A stretch of DNA of 64,000 nucleotides from Streptosporangium pseudovulgare (GCF_014648055.1 NZ_BMQJ01000003.1:456631-520630), one strand, 5' to 3'; positions 8,148-17,279 are shown, counted from the stretch's first letter. Numbers and translations are program-made. The notes: a model not told the origin generated them from the letters alone.

Positions 8148-9496
8148 ACGACCGGCTCGCGCGGCTCGCGCTGATGCGGTCGGCGGAACCCGGCGACGCG
8201 TTGATGGGCGGGCTGGTGGCCTCCCTCGGCGCGCAGGCCATGGTGGAGCGGGTGCGCGCCGGTCGTCCCGACCCGGCGCTCGTCCGTCTGCTGACCGGGA
8301 GCGACGACGATGACGGTGGCGGCACCGGCGGGGAGGGCGGCGGTGCCGTTGTGAACGGTGGCGGTGTCGGCGGTGCCGTTGGGGACGGTGGTGCCGACGG
8401 GAACGGCTGTGGCGGTCATGGCGGTCGCGGGGCCGGTGAGGGTGGTCACGACGCCGGTGGAGGCGGTGCGGGCGGGTCACGGGAGGAGCGGATCGCGGGC
8501 CGGCTCCGGCGTGCGTTCGCCTCCTGGTCGGCCCGGCTGGAGCAGGCCGATCCCCGGCGGGACCTGACAGAGGGCGAGCGGAACGGGGCCCGGCTGGTGA
8601 TCCCCGGAGATCCGGAGTGGCCCACCCAGCTCGACGACCTGGGGCGGGCCCGCCCCTACGCCCTCTGGCTCCACGGCGACGCCGACCTGCGATTCTCCTG
8701 CCTGCGCTCCGTCGCGCTCGTGGGCTCACGGGCCGCCACGCCGTACGGCGCGCACGTGGCGGCGGAGTTCGGCGCCGGGCTGAGCGGGCGCGGCTGGACC
8801 GTCGTCTCGGGAGGCGCCTACGGCGTCGACGGCGCGGCCCATCGGGGGGCCCTCGCCGGGGACGCGCCGACCGTCGCGGTGCTCGCCTGCGGTGTCGACG
8901 TCGCGTACCCCAGCGCGCACCACCAGCTCTTCGCCGCCGTGCGCGGCCACGGCGTGCTGGTGAGCGAGTGCCCCATGGGCTCGCATCCGACCCGGCCGCG
9001 TTTCCTGATCCGCAACCGGCTCATCGCCGCGCTGTCCAGGGGCACGGTGGTCGTGGAGGCGGCCGTGCGCAGCGGGGCGCTCAGCACCGCGAGGCACGCG
9101 CTGTCACTGAACCGCGTCCTCGGGGCGGTGCCCGGGCCGGTGACGTCGGAGACGTCGGCCGGATGCCACCGGCTGATCCGCCAGGGGGCGGCCGTCTGTG
9201 TCACCACCCCCGAGGAGACGATCGAGCTCACCGGCGCGCTGGGAGCCGACCTCGCCCGCGAGTCGCGCGGCCCGGTGCTGCCGCGTGACGAGCTGGAGCC
9301 CGAGACCCGCCGGGTGCTGGAGGCCGTGCCGGCCAGGGGTGGGGCGGGGCCGGCGGCGATAGCGGTGGTGGCGGGCGTCGGCATGGACACCGCGCTGGCC
9401 TGCCTCGGCGGTCTGGCCGCCGCCGGTTACATCGAGCGGGTCTCCCGAGGCTGGCGCCTGCGCCCGGAGGGACCGCGGAGCCCCTCCGGGCGGTGA
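8144..9496 (+). CDS. dprA: DNA-processing protein DprA
   Basis: A 450-residue DprA/Smf protein that binds incoming single-stranded DNA and loads RecA. The Rossmann-like core shows SVALVGSRAATPYG, VVSGGAYGVDGAAHRGAL, VAVLACGVDVAYP, RFLIRNRLIAALS and GALSTARHAL; a winged-helix C-terminus follows. Residues 52-110 are an Asp then Gly-rich low-complexity insert between the N-terminal helices and the core. The GTG at 8144 overlaps the comM stop, so translation is coupled; the longer frame upstream is antisense-like within comM. Confidence 0.94.
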   Translation: MNDRLARLALMRSAEPGDALMGGLVASLGAQAMVERVRAGRPDPALVRLLTGSDDDDGGGTGGEGGGAVVNGGGVGGAVGDGGADGNGCGGHGGRGAGEGGHDAGGGGAGGSREERIAGRLRRAFASWSARLEQADPRRDLTEGERNGARLVIPGDPEWPTQLDDLGRARPYALWLHGDADLRFSCLRSVALVGSRAATPYGAHVAAEFGAGLSGRGWTVVSGGAYGVDGAAHRGALAGDAPTVAVLACGVDVAYPSAHHQLFAAVRGHGVLVSECPMGSHPTRPRFLIRNRLIAALSRGTVVVEAAVRSGALSTARHALSLNRVLGAVPGPVTSETSAGCHRLIRQGAAVCVTTPEETIELTGALGADLARESRGPVLPRDELEPETRRVLEAVPARGGAGPAAIAVVAGVGMDTALACLGGLAAAGYIERVSRGWRLRPEGPRSPSGR

Positions 9497-9529
9497 CTCC
9501 GCCACCAGGCCGCCTTGAGGGCGGGCCGG

Positions 9530-9736
9530 AGTACAGAGCGTTGACGCCGCGGGTCGCCTCGGTGACGGCCGCGGCGTCCCGCAGATCGACGTCGCGGGCG
9601 TCGACGAGGCCGCCTCAGCTCGCGCGGGTCTGTCCGGGGTGGCGGCTCAGCAGCCGCGGGCGGACACCGGCGCGGACGAGGTGCCCGACCAGGAAGCGGC
9701 CGACATCGCCGACGGTGCGGTGACAGCGATCTTCAT
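9530..9736 (-). pseudogene. Remnant of an NmrA-type NAD(P)-binding protein gene
   Basis: From an ATG at 9736 the minus strand reads MKIAVTAPS. Restoring one missing G near codon 9 then gives GDVGRFLVGHLVRAGVRP and LLSRHPGQTR. An in-frame TGA follows, and beyond it the same frame gives LVDARDVDLRDAAAVTEAT and RGVNALY, after which similarity stops. This is the Rossmann N-terminus of NAD(P)H-binding/NmrA-like epimerases, with a frameshift, a stop and a 3' truncation. No function is expected. It fills most of the 302-base gap between dprA and the M23 gene. Confidence 0.75.
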
Positions 9737-9798
9737 ATTTCGACCGTGCGCGGAGACGAGATCGGATCCTGCCCGCGATAGCGGCCGACGCGGCGGGG

Positions 9799-10467
9799 TC
9801 ATCGGTCCCGGCGCGCCGGCCGGGAGGGCAGCAGCCGTACCTGCCCCCGGCCCAGCAGGAGCAACGGGTCGAGGTACAGCCGGTCGCGGAGCAGCCCCCA
9901 GTGCAGGCAGCCGGCGGGGCAGTGGCCGGGGACGTCCTGGAGGGCGCCGATCACCTGGTTCCGCTCCACGGCCTGGCCGCGCCGTACCGAGGGGGTGACG
10001 GGAAGGTAGGTCGTCCGCAGGCCGTCGTCGTGGAGAACGGTGACCACGTCTCGCCCGGCGAGCGGCCCGGCGTAGCCGACCGTGCCGGCGCCGGCGGCGC
10101 GGACCTCCGTGCCGGGCGGTGCGGCGAGGTCGGTTCCCCGGTGCCCGGCCAGCCAGGGCCGCGCCGGGGGCGCGAACCCACGGAGCACATGGAGCCGTCC
10201 GGTGAGCGGTGGATCCCACCGGGGGGAGGGTCCGGTGACCCGGGGATGAGGCGGGAGCTCCGCCTCGGAGTGCGGCGGGGACGCGGCTTCCGGGTGCGGG
10301 GAGGGCCGGCGGGGGCCGGGATGGAGAGATCCGGGCCGGGGGACGACGGTTTCCGGGCGGCCCGTCGGGTCTTCCCGATCCCGGTCCGGGGCGCCCGCGG
10401 CTCCCGGTGCGGTCATCAGCAGTGCCGGTAGCAGGAGATGCGTCCCGAGGGTGCGGAAGGAGCTCAT
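9799..10467 (-). CDS. M23-family peptidase-like secreted protein
   Basis: A 222-residue protein with a signal peptide (about 1-26, ending PGAAGA) and a Pro-rich linker, then an M23/LytM domain. HRGTDLAAPPGTEV supplies zinc ligands His109 and Asp113. The usual HxH motif is CLHWG (Cys187, His189): the zinc ligand remains, but the first His is Cys. It probably acts on, or binds, cell-wall peptides outside the membrane. A single M23 gene just before rpsB is a conserved actinobacterial feature. ATG 10467 is chosen because it begins the signal peptide. Confidence 0.82.
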   Translation of the reverse strand: MSSFRTLGTHLLLPALLMTAPGAAGAPDRDREDPTGRPETVVPRPGSLHPGPRRPSPHPEAASPPHSEAELPPHPRVTGPSPRWDPPLTGRLHVLRGFAPPARPWLAGHRGTDLAAPPGTEVRAAGAGTVGYAGPLAGRDVVTVLHDDGLRTTYLPVTPSVRRGQAVERNQVIGALQDVPGHCPAGCLHWGLLRDRLYLDPLLLLGRGQVRLLPSRPARRDR

Positions 10468-10566
10468 CCGCCCAGCATGGGGATCGCGGCGCGGGCCGGG
10501 CCGAGCCGAACGCGGTTCTGTGGATGGCCGGCGCGACATCGCGGACGGCACGCGCCCCCGGAAAGC

Positions 10567-10641
10567 GGCGTGACGTCAGGGCGGCACGTGTCACCGGGGA
10601 GACGGCGTGACGTCAGGGGCGGCACGTGTCACCGAGGAGAC
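10567..10641. repeat. 37/38-bp tandem duplication at the MFS gene end
   Basis: Two copies (10567-10603 and 10604-10641) differing by one inserted G and one substitution. Each contains GGCGTGACGTCAGG and GGCACGTGTCACC. The second copy includes the stop codon of the MFS gene, so the duplication happened across its 3' end. CACGTG and TGACGTCA within each unit are themselves palindromic. Confidence 0.85.
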
Positions 10642-11906
10642 GGCGTGGGGGAGTGGCGCAGCGGGGAGAGCCAGACCAGCGGGACGGTGAGGAGCGCGAT
10701 GCCCGCCGCGCCGCACCACAGCACCGGGCGCAGGCCGAACAGCTCGCCGGCCACGCCGCCCGCCAGGCCGCCCGCGGCGACGACGCCGTGGATCCCGAAG
10801 GTCATCGTGGCGTTGACCCGGCCCCGCAGTTCGGTGGGGGCCTCCCTGAGGGTGATGGCTCCCATGCAGGTGGCGAAGGCGACGATCGCCACGCCGCTGA
10901 CGAGCCCGCTGGCCGCCATGACGGCGAACCGGGCCCAGATCGGGCCGGAGGCGAGCGCCGTCACCACGTAGTCGAGCGGGAACAGCAGTACCGCGTAGCG
11001 GAGCATGCGGTTCTCTCCCATCCGCCCGATGAGGCGCGTCGTGGCCAGGGCGCCGAGCAGGCCGCCCACGCCGAAGCACGCGCTGACCGCGCCGACCATC
11101 CCGGCGGGCAGGTCGAGGACGGTGACGGCGTAGAGGACGAAGATCGCCATGTACGCGCCGCCGAAGAAGTTGATCGTCATCCCGGAGCCGCAGAGCGCGC
11201 GGAGCGTCGGGGCCGCCACCACGGCGCGCAGTCCCTCGCGGATCTCGGTCCACATGCCGCGCGGGGCCGCGGGCACGTGCTTCTCCGGGGCCCGGATGCC
11301 GCGGATCAGGAACGCCGAGGCGAGGAAGGACAGCGCGTCGGCGAGCAGCGCGAACGGCGCGGTGAAGATCTGGACGAGCAGGCCGGACAGGCTCGGCCCG
11401 CCGATGACCGCCAGGGAGTTCGCCGTCTGGAAGCCGGCCAGGGCCTGGGGCCGCTGGCTCTCGTCGACCACGGCGGCGATATGCGGGAAGCTGCAGGCCC
11501 GGAAGAGCACCGAGCAGAGGCCGACGGTGAACGTCACGGCGATCAGCCACGGCACGGTCAGCCATCCGGCGAGCCAGGCCACCGGGACGGTGGCGGTCGC
11601 CGCCGCCGCGGTCAGCTCGCAGCCGATCATGACGGGCCGGTGCCGCCGCATCCGGTCGGCCAGCGCGCCCGCCTGGAGCCCGGCCAGCAGGTAGGGGAGG
11701 GCGCCGGCGGCGGAGAGGACGCCCATCTGCGCGGGGGAGGCGCCGAGGAGGGCGGCGGCGGTCAGCGGCACGGCCAGCCGGGAGACCTCGGCGCCGGTCT
11801 CGGAGACGGCGCGCGCCGACAGCAGCAGCCGGTAGTCACGCTGCCGGCGGAGGGGGACGGGGCGGGTCTCGGAGACGGCGTCGTCGGTCTGAAGGGAATG
11901 CTTCAC
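10629..11906 (-). CDS. MFS transporter (probable efflux)
   Basis: A 425-residue major-facilitator protein with about 12 transmembrane helices in two halves. The helix 2-3 loop is GALADRMRRHRPVMIG and there is a related loop at TTRLIGRMGENRMLRY. It resembles the exporters of the EntS/DHA3 group; the substrate is unknown. GTG start at 11906. The divergent ArsR-type gene and the palindromes between them suggest substrate-induced expression. It separates the M23 gene from rpsB, which are often close neighbours. Confidence 0.85.
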   Translation of the reverse strand: MKHSLQTDDAVSETRPVPLRRQRDYRLLLSARAVSETGAEVSRLAVPLTAAALLGASPAQMGVLSAAGALPYLLAGLQAGALADRMRRHRPVMIGCELTAAAATATVPVAWLAGWLTVPWLIAVTFTVGLCSVLFRACSFPHIAAVVDESQRPQALAGFQTANSLAVIGGPSLSGLLVQIFTAPFALLADALSFLASAFLIRGIRAPEKHVPAAPRGMWTEIREGLRAVVAAPTLRALCGSGMTINFFGGAYMAIFVLYAVTVLDLPAGMVGAVSACFGVGGLLGALATTRLIGRMGENRMLRYAVLLFPLDYVVTALASGPIWARFAVMAASGLVSGVAIVAFATCMGAITLREAPTELRGRVNATMTFGIHGVVAAGGLAGGVAGELFGLRPVLWCGAAGIALLTVPLVWLSPLRHSPTPSPR

Positions 11907-11957
11907 ATATATGAAAGTATCCCTTCACAGATCTGAAGGCAATCTTTCAGAGCTGAG
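11902..11957. promoter_or_regulatory. Three spaced operator-like palindromes between MFS and ArsR genes
   Basis: TTCACATATATGAA (11902-11915), TTCACAGATCTGAA (11924-11937) and the weaker CTTTCAGAGCTGAG (11944-11957) have centres 22 and 20 bases apart, about two helical turns, so one face of the DNA would carry three dimers. The first overlaps the MFS start codon. Likely bound by the divergent ArsR-type protein (inference). Confidence 0.65.
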
Positions 11958-11973
11958 CGGGTACGGTTTCCCC

Positions 11974-12603
11974 ATGACCCAGGAGGCGCGCAGGCAGCTC
12001 ACCGACCCCGTGGCGATGCGGGCGCTCGCCCACCCCGCGCGGCTGGCGATCCTGAACCGGCTGCAGGCCGAGGGGCCGGCCACCGCGACCGAGGTGGCCG
12101 AGGTCGTCGGCATCACGCCCAGCGCCGCCAGCTACCACCTGCGGATGCTCGCCAAGTACGGCTTCGCGGAGGACGCGCCCGCGCGCGGCGACGCCCGGGA
12201 GCGCATGTGGCGGCACAGCTCCGGAGGCATGGTCATCAGCCCTGAGGCCGGTGACCCGCCGGAGGTGCGGGCCGCCAAGGAACTGCTCATCAAGGCGGTG
12301 CGCGACCACGCCGCCGACGAGGCGACGCGCGCGCTGGCGAACTTCGACCGCGAGCCCGCCGAATGGCAGGAGGCGTCGGTCTTCTACCGGGCCGCCCTGC
12401 TGGTGAGCGCCGAGGAGCTCAAGGAGCTGCACCGGCGGATCGACGAACTGCTGGACCCCTACTCGATCAACCGGCGCGACCGGGCGGGGGTCCCGCTCGG
12501 CGCCCGGGTCGCGGAGGCGCATGTGAACCTCTTCCCCCGCGCCGAGCGACGCCCGCACGGGCTCCCGCAGGAGGGCACGCACCCCGGCCCCCTCGACGGG
12601 TAG
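11974..12603 (+). CDS. ArsR-family winged-helix regulator
   Basis: A 209-residue protein with an N-terminal HTH: MRALAHPARLAILNRL, TATEVAEVVGITPSAASYHLRML and YGFAEDAPARGDARERMWR. No metal-binding Cys cluster is seen, so it is the helix-turn-helix domain type that senses an unknown ligand through the long C-terminus (residues 100-209). The ATG at 11974 is preferred over one at 11911, which lies inside the operator region. It is divergent from the MFS gene, which it probably represses. Confidence 0.85.
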   Translation: MTQEARRQLTDPVAMRALAHPARLAILNRLQAEGPATATEVAEVVGITPSAASYHLRMLAKYGFAEDAPARGDARERMWRHSSGGMVISPEAGDPPEVRAAKELLIKAVRDHAADEATRALANFDREPAEWQEASVFYRAALLVSAEELKELHRRIDELLDPYSINRRDRAGVPLGARVAEAHVNLFPRAERRPHGLPQEGTHPGPLDG

Positions 12604-12811
12604 GCATTTCCGCCTCCCCCGTCGGCGGGGCGCCGTTCCCCCGCGGGCGGAGGGCGGTTCCCCCCGCCGGCCCGGGGACGGTTTCCTCGCGTGCGGTCAG
12701 GATGGCTGACGCGCCGGGGTCGGGCGAAGGTCCGGCTGAGGGTACACTTTTCGATGGCCTGCACCGCGCGGGCCGACTTCGCATGTCCCGCTGAGAACCA
12801 TCTCCCTCGGT

Positions 12812-12904
12812 CCGGGCGAGAGCCCGGCTGGAGCCGGTTCGGGGCATCAGGGCGGTGGCCGAGGGCCGCCGCGTCAACCGAGAACAGCGCCCAGCGATGG
12901 GCGC
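12812..12904 (+). promoter_or_regulatory. Structured rpsB leader with three hairpins
   Basis: The 12604-12925 gap holds a TACACT -10-like box (12743-12748; no clear -35) and then three hairpins: CCGGGC-GAGA-GCCCGG (12812-12827), a 9-bp stem GCGGTGGCC/GGCCGCCGC (12852-12872, one G-U pair), and GCGCCCA-GCGA-TGGGCGC (12887-12904). Two loops are GNRA tetraloops. The last hairpin ends 8 bases before the GGAGG of rpsB. Possibly an autoregulatory site for S2 (inference). Confidence 0.6.
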
Positions 12905-12925
12905 CCCGACCTGGAGGACAATCAC

Positions 12926-13828
12926 ATGTCCACCCCCGTCGTCACCATGCGACAGCTGCTCGAGAGCGGCGTTCACTTCGGCCACCAGACTCGTCGCTGG
13001 AACCCGAAGATGAAGCGCTTCATCTTCACCGAGCGCAACGGCATCTACATCATCGACCTCCAGAAGTCGCTGTCCTACATCGACCGGGCCTACGACTTCG
13101 TCAAGGAGACCGTCGCCCACGGCGGCACGATCATGTTCATCGGCACGAAGAAGCAGGCGCAGGAGGCCATCGCCGAGCAGGCGTCCCGCGTCGGCATGCC
13201 GTACGTCAACCAGCGCTGGCTGGGCGGCATGCTCACCAACTTCTCCACCGTGCACAAGAGGCTCCAGCGTCTGAAGGAGCTCGAGGAGCTCGACTTCGAC
13301 AACGTCGCCGGCTCGGGGCTCACCAAGAAGGAGCTCCTCATGCGCCGCCGCGAGAAGGAGAAGCTGGAGCGCACCCTCGGCGGTATCCGCGACATGGCCC
13401 GTGTTCCGAGCGCGGTGTGGGTCGTCGACACCAAGAAGGAGCACATCGGGATCAGCGAGGCCCGCAAGCTCAACATCCCGGTCGTCGCGATCCTCGACAC
13501 CAACTGCGACCCGGACGAGGTCGACTACCCGATCCCGGGTAACGACGACGCCATCCGCGCCGTCGACCTGCTGACCCGCGTCGTGGCCGACGCCGTCGCC
13601 GCCGGTCTCATGGCCCGCGCCGGCGCCAACCGCGGTGACGACAAGCCGGCCGTCGCCGGTGGCGCCGAGCCGCTCGCCGAGTGGGAGCAGGAGCTGCTCG
13701 CCGGTTCCGAGAACGAGGCCAAGGCCGAGGCCGCCCCGGCTGAGGCTCCGGCCGCTGACGCCGCCCCGGCCGCCGAGGCCGCCCCGGCTGAGGCTCCGGC
13801 CGCCGAGGGCGACGACCAGCAGGCCTAG
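12926..13828 (+). CDS. rpsB: 30S ribosomal protein S2
   Basis: A 300-residue S2, needed for late 30S assembly and for docking S1 where present. [22 protein letters not shown], given in part, [14 protein letters not shown] and [19 protein letters not shown] are signatures. Residues 245-300 form an acidic Ala/Glu/Pro tail with repeats of [11 protein letters not shown], longer than in most bacteria. ATG with GGAGG at the expected spacing. First gene of the rpsB-tsf-pyrH-frr group. Confidence 0.97.
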   Translation: MSTPVVTMRQLLESGVHFGHQTRRWNPKMKRFIFTERNGIYIIDLQKSLSYIDRAYDFVKETVAHGGTIMFIGTKKQAQEAIAEQASRVGMPYVNQRWLGGMLTNFSTVHKRLQRLKELEELDFDNVAGSGLTKKELLMRRREKEKLERTLGGIRDMARVPSAVWVVDTKKEHIGISEARKLNIPVVAILDTNCDPDEVDYPIPGNDDAIRAVDLLTRVVADAVAAGLMARAGANRGDDKPAVAGGAEPLAEWEQELLAGSENEAKAEAAPAEAPAADAAPAAEAAPAEAPAAEGDDQQA

Positions 13829-13836
13829 TCCTCATC

Positions 13837-13910
13837 TCGTACGGCTCGCCGTACGAACCCGCAAGGCTCTTTTTCGGGTGGGTACGCCTCTTGGAGGGGC
13901 GTACCCACCC
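13837..13910 (+). terminator. Two hairpins between rpsB and tsf
   Basis: TCGTACGG-CTCG-CCGTACGA (13837-13856) is followed by CTTTTTC and then by a 13-bp perfect stem GGGTGGGTACGCC/GGCGTACCCACCC (13876-13888, 13898-13910). This looks like an attenuator that lowers tsf expression relative to rpsB; the second hairpin lacks a T-run. Confidence 0.6.
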
Positions 13911-13941
13911 GGTCCACGACGATTCCGACGAGGAAAAGACA

Positions 13942-14775
13942 ATGGCTTCCGTGAACATGGCCGACGTCAAGCGGCTTCGCGAGCTGACCGCCGCCGGCAT
14001 GATGGACTGCAAGAAGGCCCTGGAGGAGTCCGAGGGCGACTTCGACCGCGCCATCGAGATCCTGCGACTCAAGGGCGCCAAGGACGTCGGCAAGCGCGAG
14101 GCCCGCACCGCCTCCAACGGCCTGATCGCCCTGAAGCAGGACGGCGACTCGGCCGCCGCGCTGCTGGAGCTCAACTGCGAGACCGACTTCGTGGCCAAGG
14201 GCGAGCGCTTCCAGGAGCTGGCCGCCCAGGTCGTCGAGCACATCCTGGCGACCCGTCCGGCCGACGTCCCGGCCCTGCTGGAGTCGGAGTTCGACGGCAA
14301 GACCGTCAAGACCCACCTCGACGAGGCCAACGCCGCGCTGGGTGAGAAGATCGAGATCCGCCGCTTCGCGGTCCTCGAGGGCGGCTACATCGGCGCCTAC
14401 ATGCACAAGACCGACCCGCAGCTCCCGCCGGCGGTCGGCGTGCTCGTGCAGCTCGACGCCGCGAACGCCGAGGTCGCCAAGGACATCGCCCAGCACGCCG
14501 CCGCGATGGCTCCGAAGTACCTCAACCCGGACGCCGTCCCCGCCGACGTCATCGAGAAGGAGCGCGCGCTCTTCGAGGAGATGACCCGCGAGGAGGGCAA
14601 GCCCGAGGCCGCCATCGGCAAGATCGTCGACGGCCGCATCAACGGCTGGTTCCGTGACTTCACCCTGCTGCAGCAGGCGTTCGTCAAGGACAACAAGAAG
14701 TCCATCGGCAAGTACGCCGACGAGAACGGTGTCAAGGTCGAGGCCTTCGTCCGCTTCAAGGTCGGCCAGGCTTAG
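13942..14775 (+). CDS. tsf: Elongation factor Ts
   Basis: A 277-residue nucleotide-exchange factor for EF-Tu. DVKRLRELTAAGMMDCKKAL (UBA-like N-domain), ELNCETDFVAK and GYIGAYMH are diagnostic. The ATG at 13942 has GAGGAAAAG upstream and gives family length; an in-frame GTG-type start at 13891 would lie inside the second hairpin. pyrH follows after 51 bases. Confidence 0.96.
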   Translation: MASVNMADVKRLRELTAAGMMDCKKALEESEGDFDRAIEILRLKGAKDVGKREARTASNGLIALKQDGDSAAALLELNCETDFVAKGERFQELAAQVVEHILATRPADVPALLESEFDGKTVKTHLDEANAALGEKIEIRRFAVLEGGYIGAYMHKTDPQLPPAVGVLVQLDAANAEVAKDIAQHAAAMAPKYLNPDAVPADVIEKERALFEEMTREEGKPEAAIGKIVDGRINGWFRDFTLLQQAFVKDNKKSIGKYADENGVKVEAFVRFKVGQA

Positions 14776-14781
14776 TCTTAA

Positions 14782-15596
<815 letters not shown>

Positions 15597-15597
<1 letters not shown>

Positions 15598-15762
15598 GGA
15601 GCGAGCCTGACGAGCGAGCGGAGCGGTGCGCGACGTAGGAGTGTCCCGCGAAGTGAGTGAGGATGGTGAGCGACCCATGAGCGGGGAGCGAGCCTGACGA
15701 GCGAGCGGAGCGGTGCGCGACGTAGGAGTGTCCCGCGAAGTGAGTGAGGATGGTGAGCGACC
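15597..15762. repeat. Perfect 79-bp direct repeat, two copies, between pyrH and frr
   Basis: 15597-15675 and 15684-15762 are identical over 79 bases and separated by CATGAGCG (period 87). The first base is the last base of the pyrH stop, and the second copy ends just before the frr ribosome site. The unit is rich in GAGCGAGC-type half palindromes and contains AGTGAGTGAGGATGGTGAGC. It has no coding signal that I trust. It looks like a dispersed intergenic repeat that was duplicated in place. Confidence 0.9.
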
Positions 15763-15779
15763 GAGAAGAAGGAGTCGCT

Positions 15780-16337
15780 GTGATCGACGATACCCTCCTC
15801 GAAGCCGAGGAAAAGATGGACAAGGCCGTGTCGGTGGCGAGGGACGATCTCGCCGGCATCCGTACGGGCCGCGTCACCCCGTCGATGTTCAACAAGATCA
15901 CCGCTGAGTACTACGGGACGCCCACTCCCATTCAGCAGCTGGCCTCGTTCCATGTTCCCGAGGCTCGCATGGTCATCATCCAGCCCTTCGACAAGGGCTC
16001 GATGGCCGCGATCGAGAAGGCGATCCGCAACTCCGACCTCGGTGTCAACCCCGGTAACGACGGTCAGGTCATCCGCGTGGCCTTCCCCGAGCTGTCGGAG
16101 GAGCGCCGCAAGGAGTATGTGAAGGTCGCCCGGAACAAGGCGGAGCAGGCCAAGGTCTCCACCCGCAACATCCGCCGCCACGCCAAGGAGACGCTCGACA
16201 AGCTGATCAAGGACGGCGAGGCGGGCGAGGACGAGGTGCGTCGCGCGGAGAAGGAGCTCGACGAGCTCACCCAGAAGCACGTCGCTAAGATCGATGAGCT
16301 GCTCCGGCAGAAGGAAGCCGAGCTGCTCGAAGTCTGA
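15780..16337 (+). CDS. frr: Ribosome recycling factor
   Basis: A 185-residue RRF, exactly the usual length, which splits post-termination ribosomes with [29 protein letters not shown] and [13 protein letters not shown] are signatures. The GTG at 15780 follows AGAAGAAGGAG (15763-15773); a start 36 bases upstream lies inside the 79-bp repeat and is unlikely. Confidence 0.96.
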   Translation: MIDDTLLEAEEKMDKAVSVARDDLAGIRTGRVTPSMFNKITAEYYGTPTPIQQLASFHVPEARMVIIQPFDKGSMAAIEKAIRNSDLGVNPGNDGQVIRVAFPELSEERRKEYVKVARNKAEQAKVSTRNIRRHAKETLDKLIKDGEAGEDEVRRAEKELDELTQKHVAKIDELLRQKEAELLEV

Positions 16338-16344
16338 TTCGTGG

Positions 16345-16386
16345 TCCTTGTCCCGTCCGGGTCTCCGGTACGGGACAAGGATTTTG
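16345..16386 (+). terminator. Strong intrinsic terminator after frr
   Basis: TCCTTGTCCCGT (16345-16356) pairs with ACGGGACAAGGA (16370-16381), with an inner CCGG/CCGG pairing, and is followed directly by TTTTGT. It is the clearest Rho-independent terminator in the window and lies only 20 bases before the cdsA start. Confidence 0.85.
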
Positions 16387-16405
16387 TGTACGGAAGTGGG
16401 ACCCC

Positions 16406-17230
16406 TTGGAAGCTGCGGCGGGCGGTAGCCGTACCGGCCGGAATCTCCCCGCCGCCATCGCGGTGGGCGTCGGCCTGGGAGCGGCCGTCATCGGCTCCCT
16501 CTACTTCGTCAAGGTGCTCTTCCTCGCCGTGGTGATCGCGGCGGTGGGCGTCGGTGTGACGGAGCTGGTCAGGTCGTTCGCGCAGAGGGACATCCGGGTT
16601 CCGCTGATCCCGTCGATCGCCGGGATGGCCGCCATACTCGTCGGCGCCTACTACGGCGGGCCCGCCTGGATGATCGGCCTCTTCGCGGCGACGGTCCTGG
16701 TGCTGATGGTCTGGCGGATGTTCCAGGGCACCGAGGGGTACGTCCGCGACGTCTCCGCCACCGTCCTGGTCACGGTCTATCCGTCGTTCCTCGTCGCGTT
16801 CGTGGCACTGCTGCTCAGCCACCCGGTCGACGGCCCGGACCGGGTGATCACCTTCATCGCCACGACGGTCGCGAGCGACATCGGCGGGTACGCCGCGGGA
16901 GTCCTCTTCGGCAAGCACAAGATGTCCCCGCTGATCAGCCCGAAGAAGACCTGGGAGGGCTTCGCCGGCTCGGCGCTCGCCTGCATGGCCGTGGGCGGCT
17001 GGCTGGTCTCCTGGCTGCTGGAGGCCGAGATCTGGAAGGGCGTCCTGATCGGCGCGGTGGTCGTGGTGTTCGCCACGCTCGGGGACCTCGTCGAGTCGGT
17101 GATCAAGCGGGACCTCGGCGTCAAGGACATGGGAAGCGTGCTGCCGGGCCACGGCGGCCTGATGGACCGGCTCGACTCTCTCCTCGCCGCGCTCATCCCG
17201 GTCTGGGCGCTGCTCACCCTGCTGATCTGA
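16406..17230 (+). CDS. cdsA: Phosphatidate cytidylyltransferase
   Basis: A 274-residue membrane enzyme that makes CDP-diacylglycerol from phosphatidate and CTP. About eight transmembrane segments are visible, and the C-terminal signature is SVIKRDLGVKDMGSVLPGHGG, given in part, followed by LMDRLDS. TTG at 16406 is the only in-frame start found near the conserved beginning; GGAAGTGGG precedes it. The frr terminator lies just upstream, so read-through or a promoter within or after the hairpin is needed. Confidence 0.92.
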   Translation: MEAAAGGSRTGRNLPAAIAVGVGLGAAVIGSLYFVKVLFLAVVIAAVGVGVTELVRSFAQRDIRVPLIPSIAGMAAILVGAYYGGPAWMIGLFAATVLVLMVWRMFQGTEGYVRDVSATVLVTVYPSFLVAFVALLLSHPVDGPDRVITFIATTVASDIGGYAAGVLFGKHKMSPLISPKKTWEGFAGSALACMAVGGWLVSWLLEAEIWKGVLIGAVVVVFATLGDLVESVIKRDLGVKDMGSVLPGHGGLMDRLDSLLAALIPVWALLTLLI

Positions 17231-17249
17231 CCGCCCGGTGCCCGGGCGG
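17231..17249. terminator. Convergent hairpin between cdsA and the SUFU gene
   Basis: CCGCCCGG-TGC-CCGGGCGG, an 8-bp perfect stem starting right at the cdsA stop. It is symmetric, so it can serve both convergent genes. Confidence 0.6.
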
Positions 17250-17279
17250 GCCGCGCCGGCCGGGAAACCGGACGCCGGG

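Noticed and set aside
6021..9496. yraN-comM-dprA as a defence island
   Set aside because: This is the standard DNA-processing trio next to rnhB in actinobacteria; no defence gene accompanies it.
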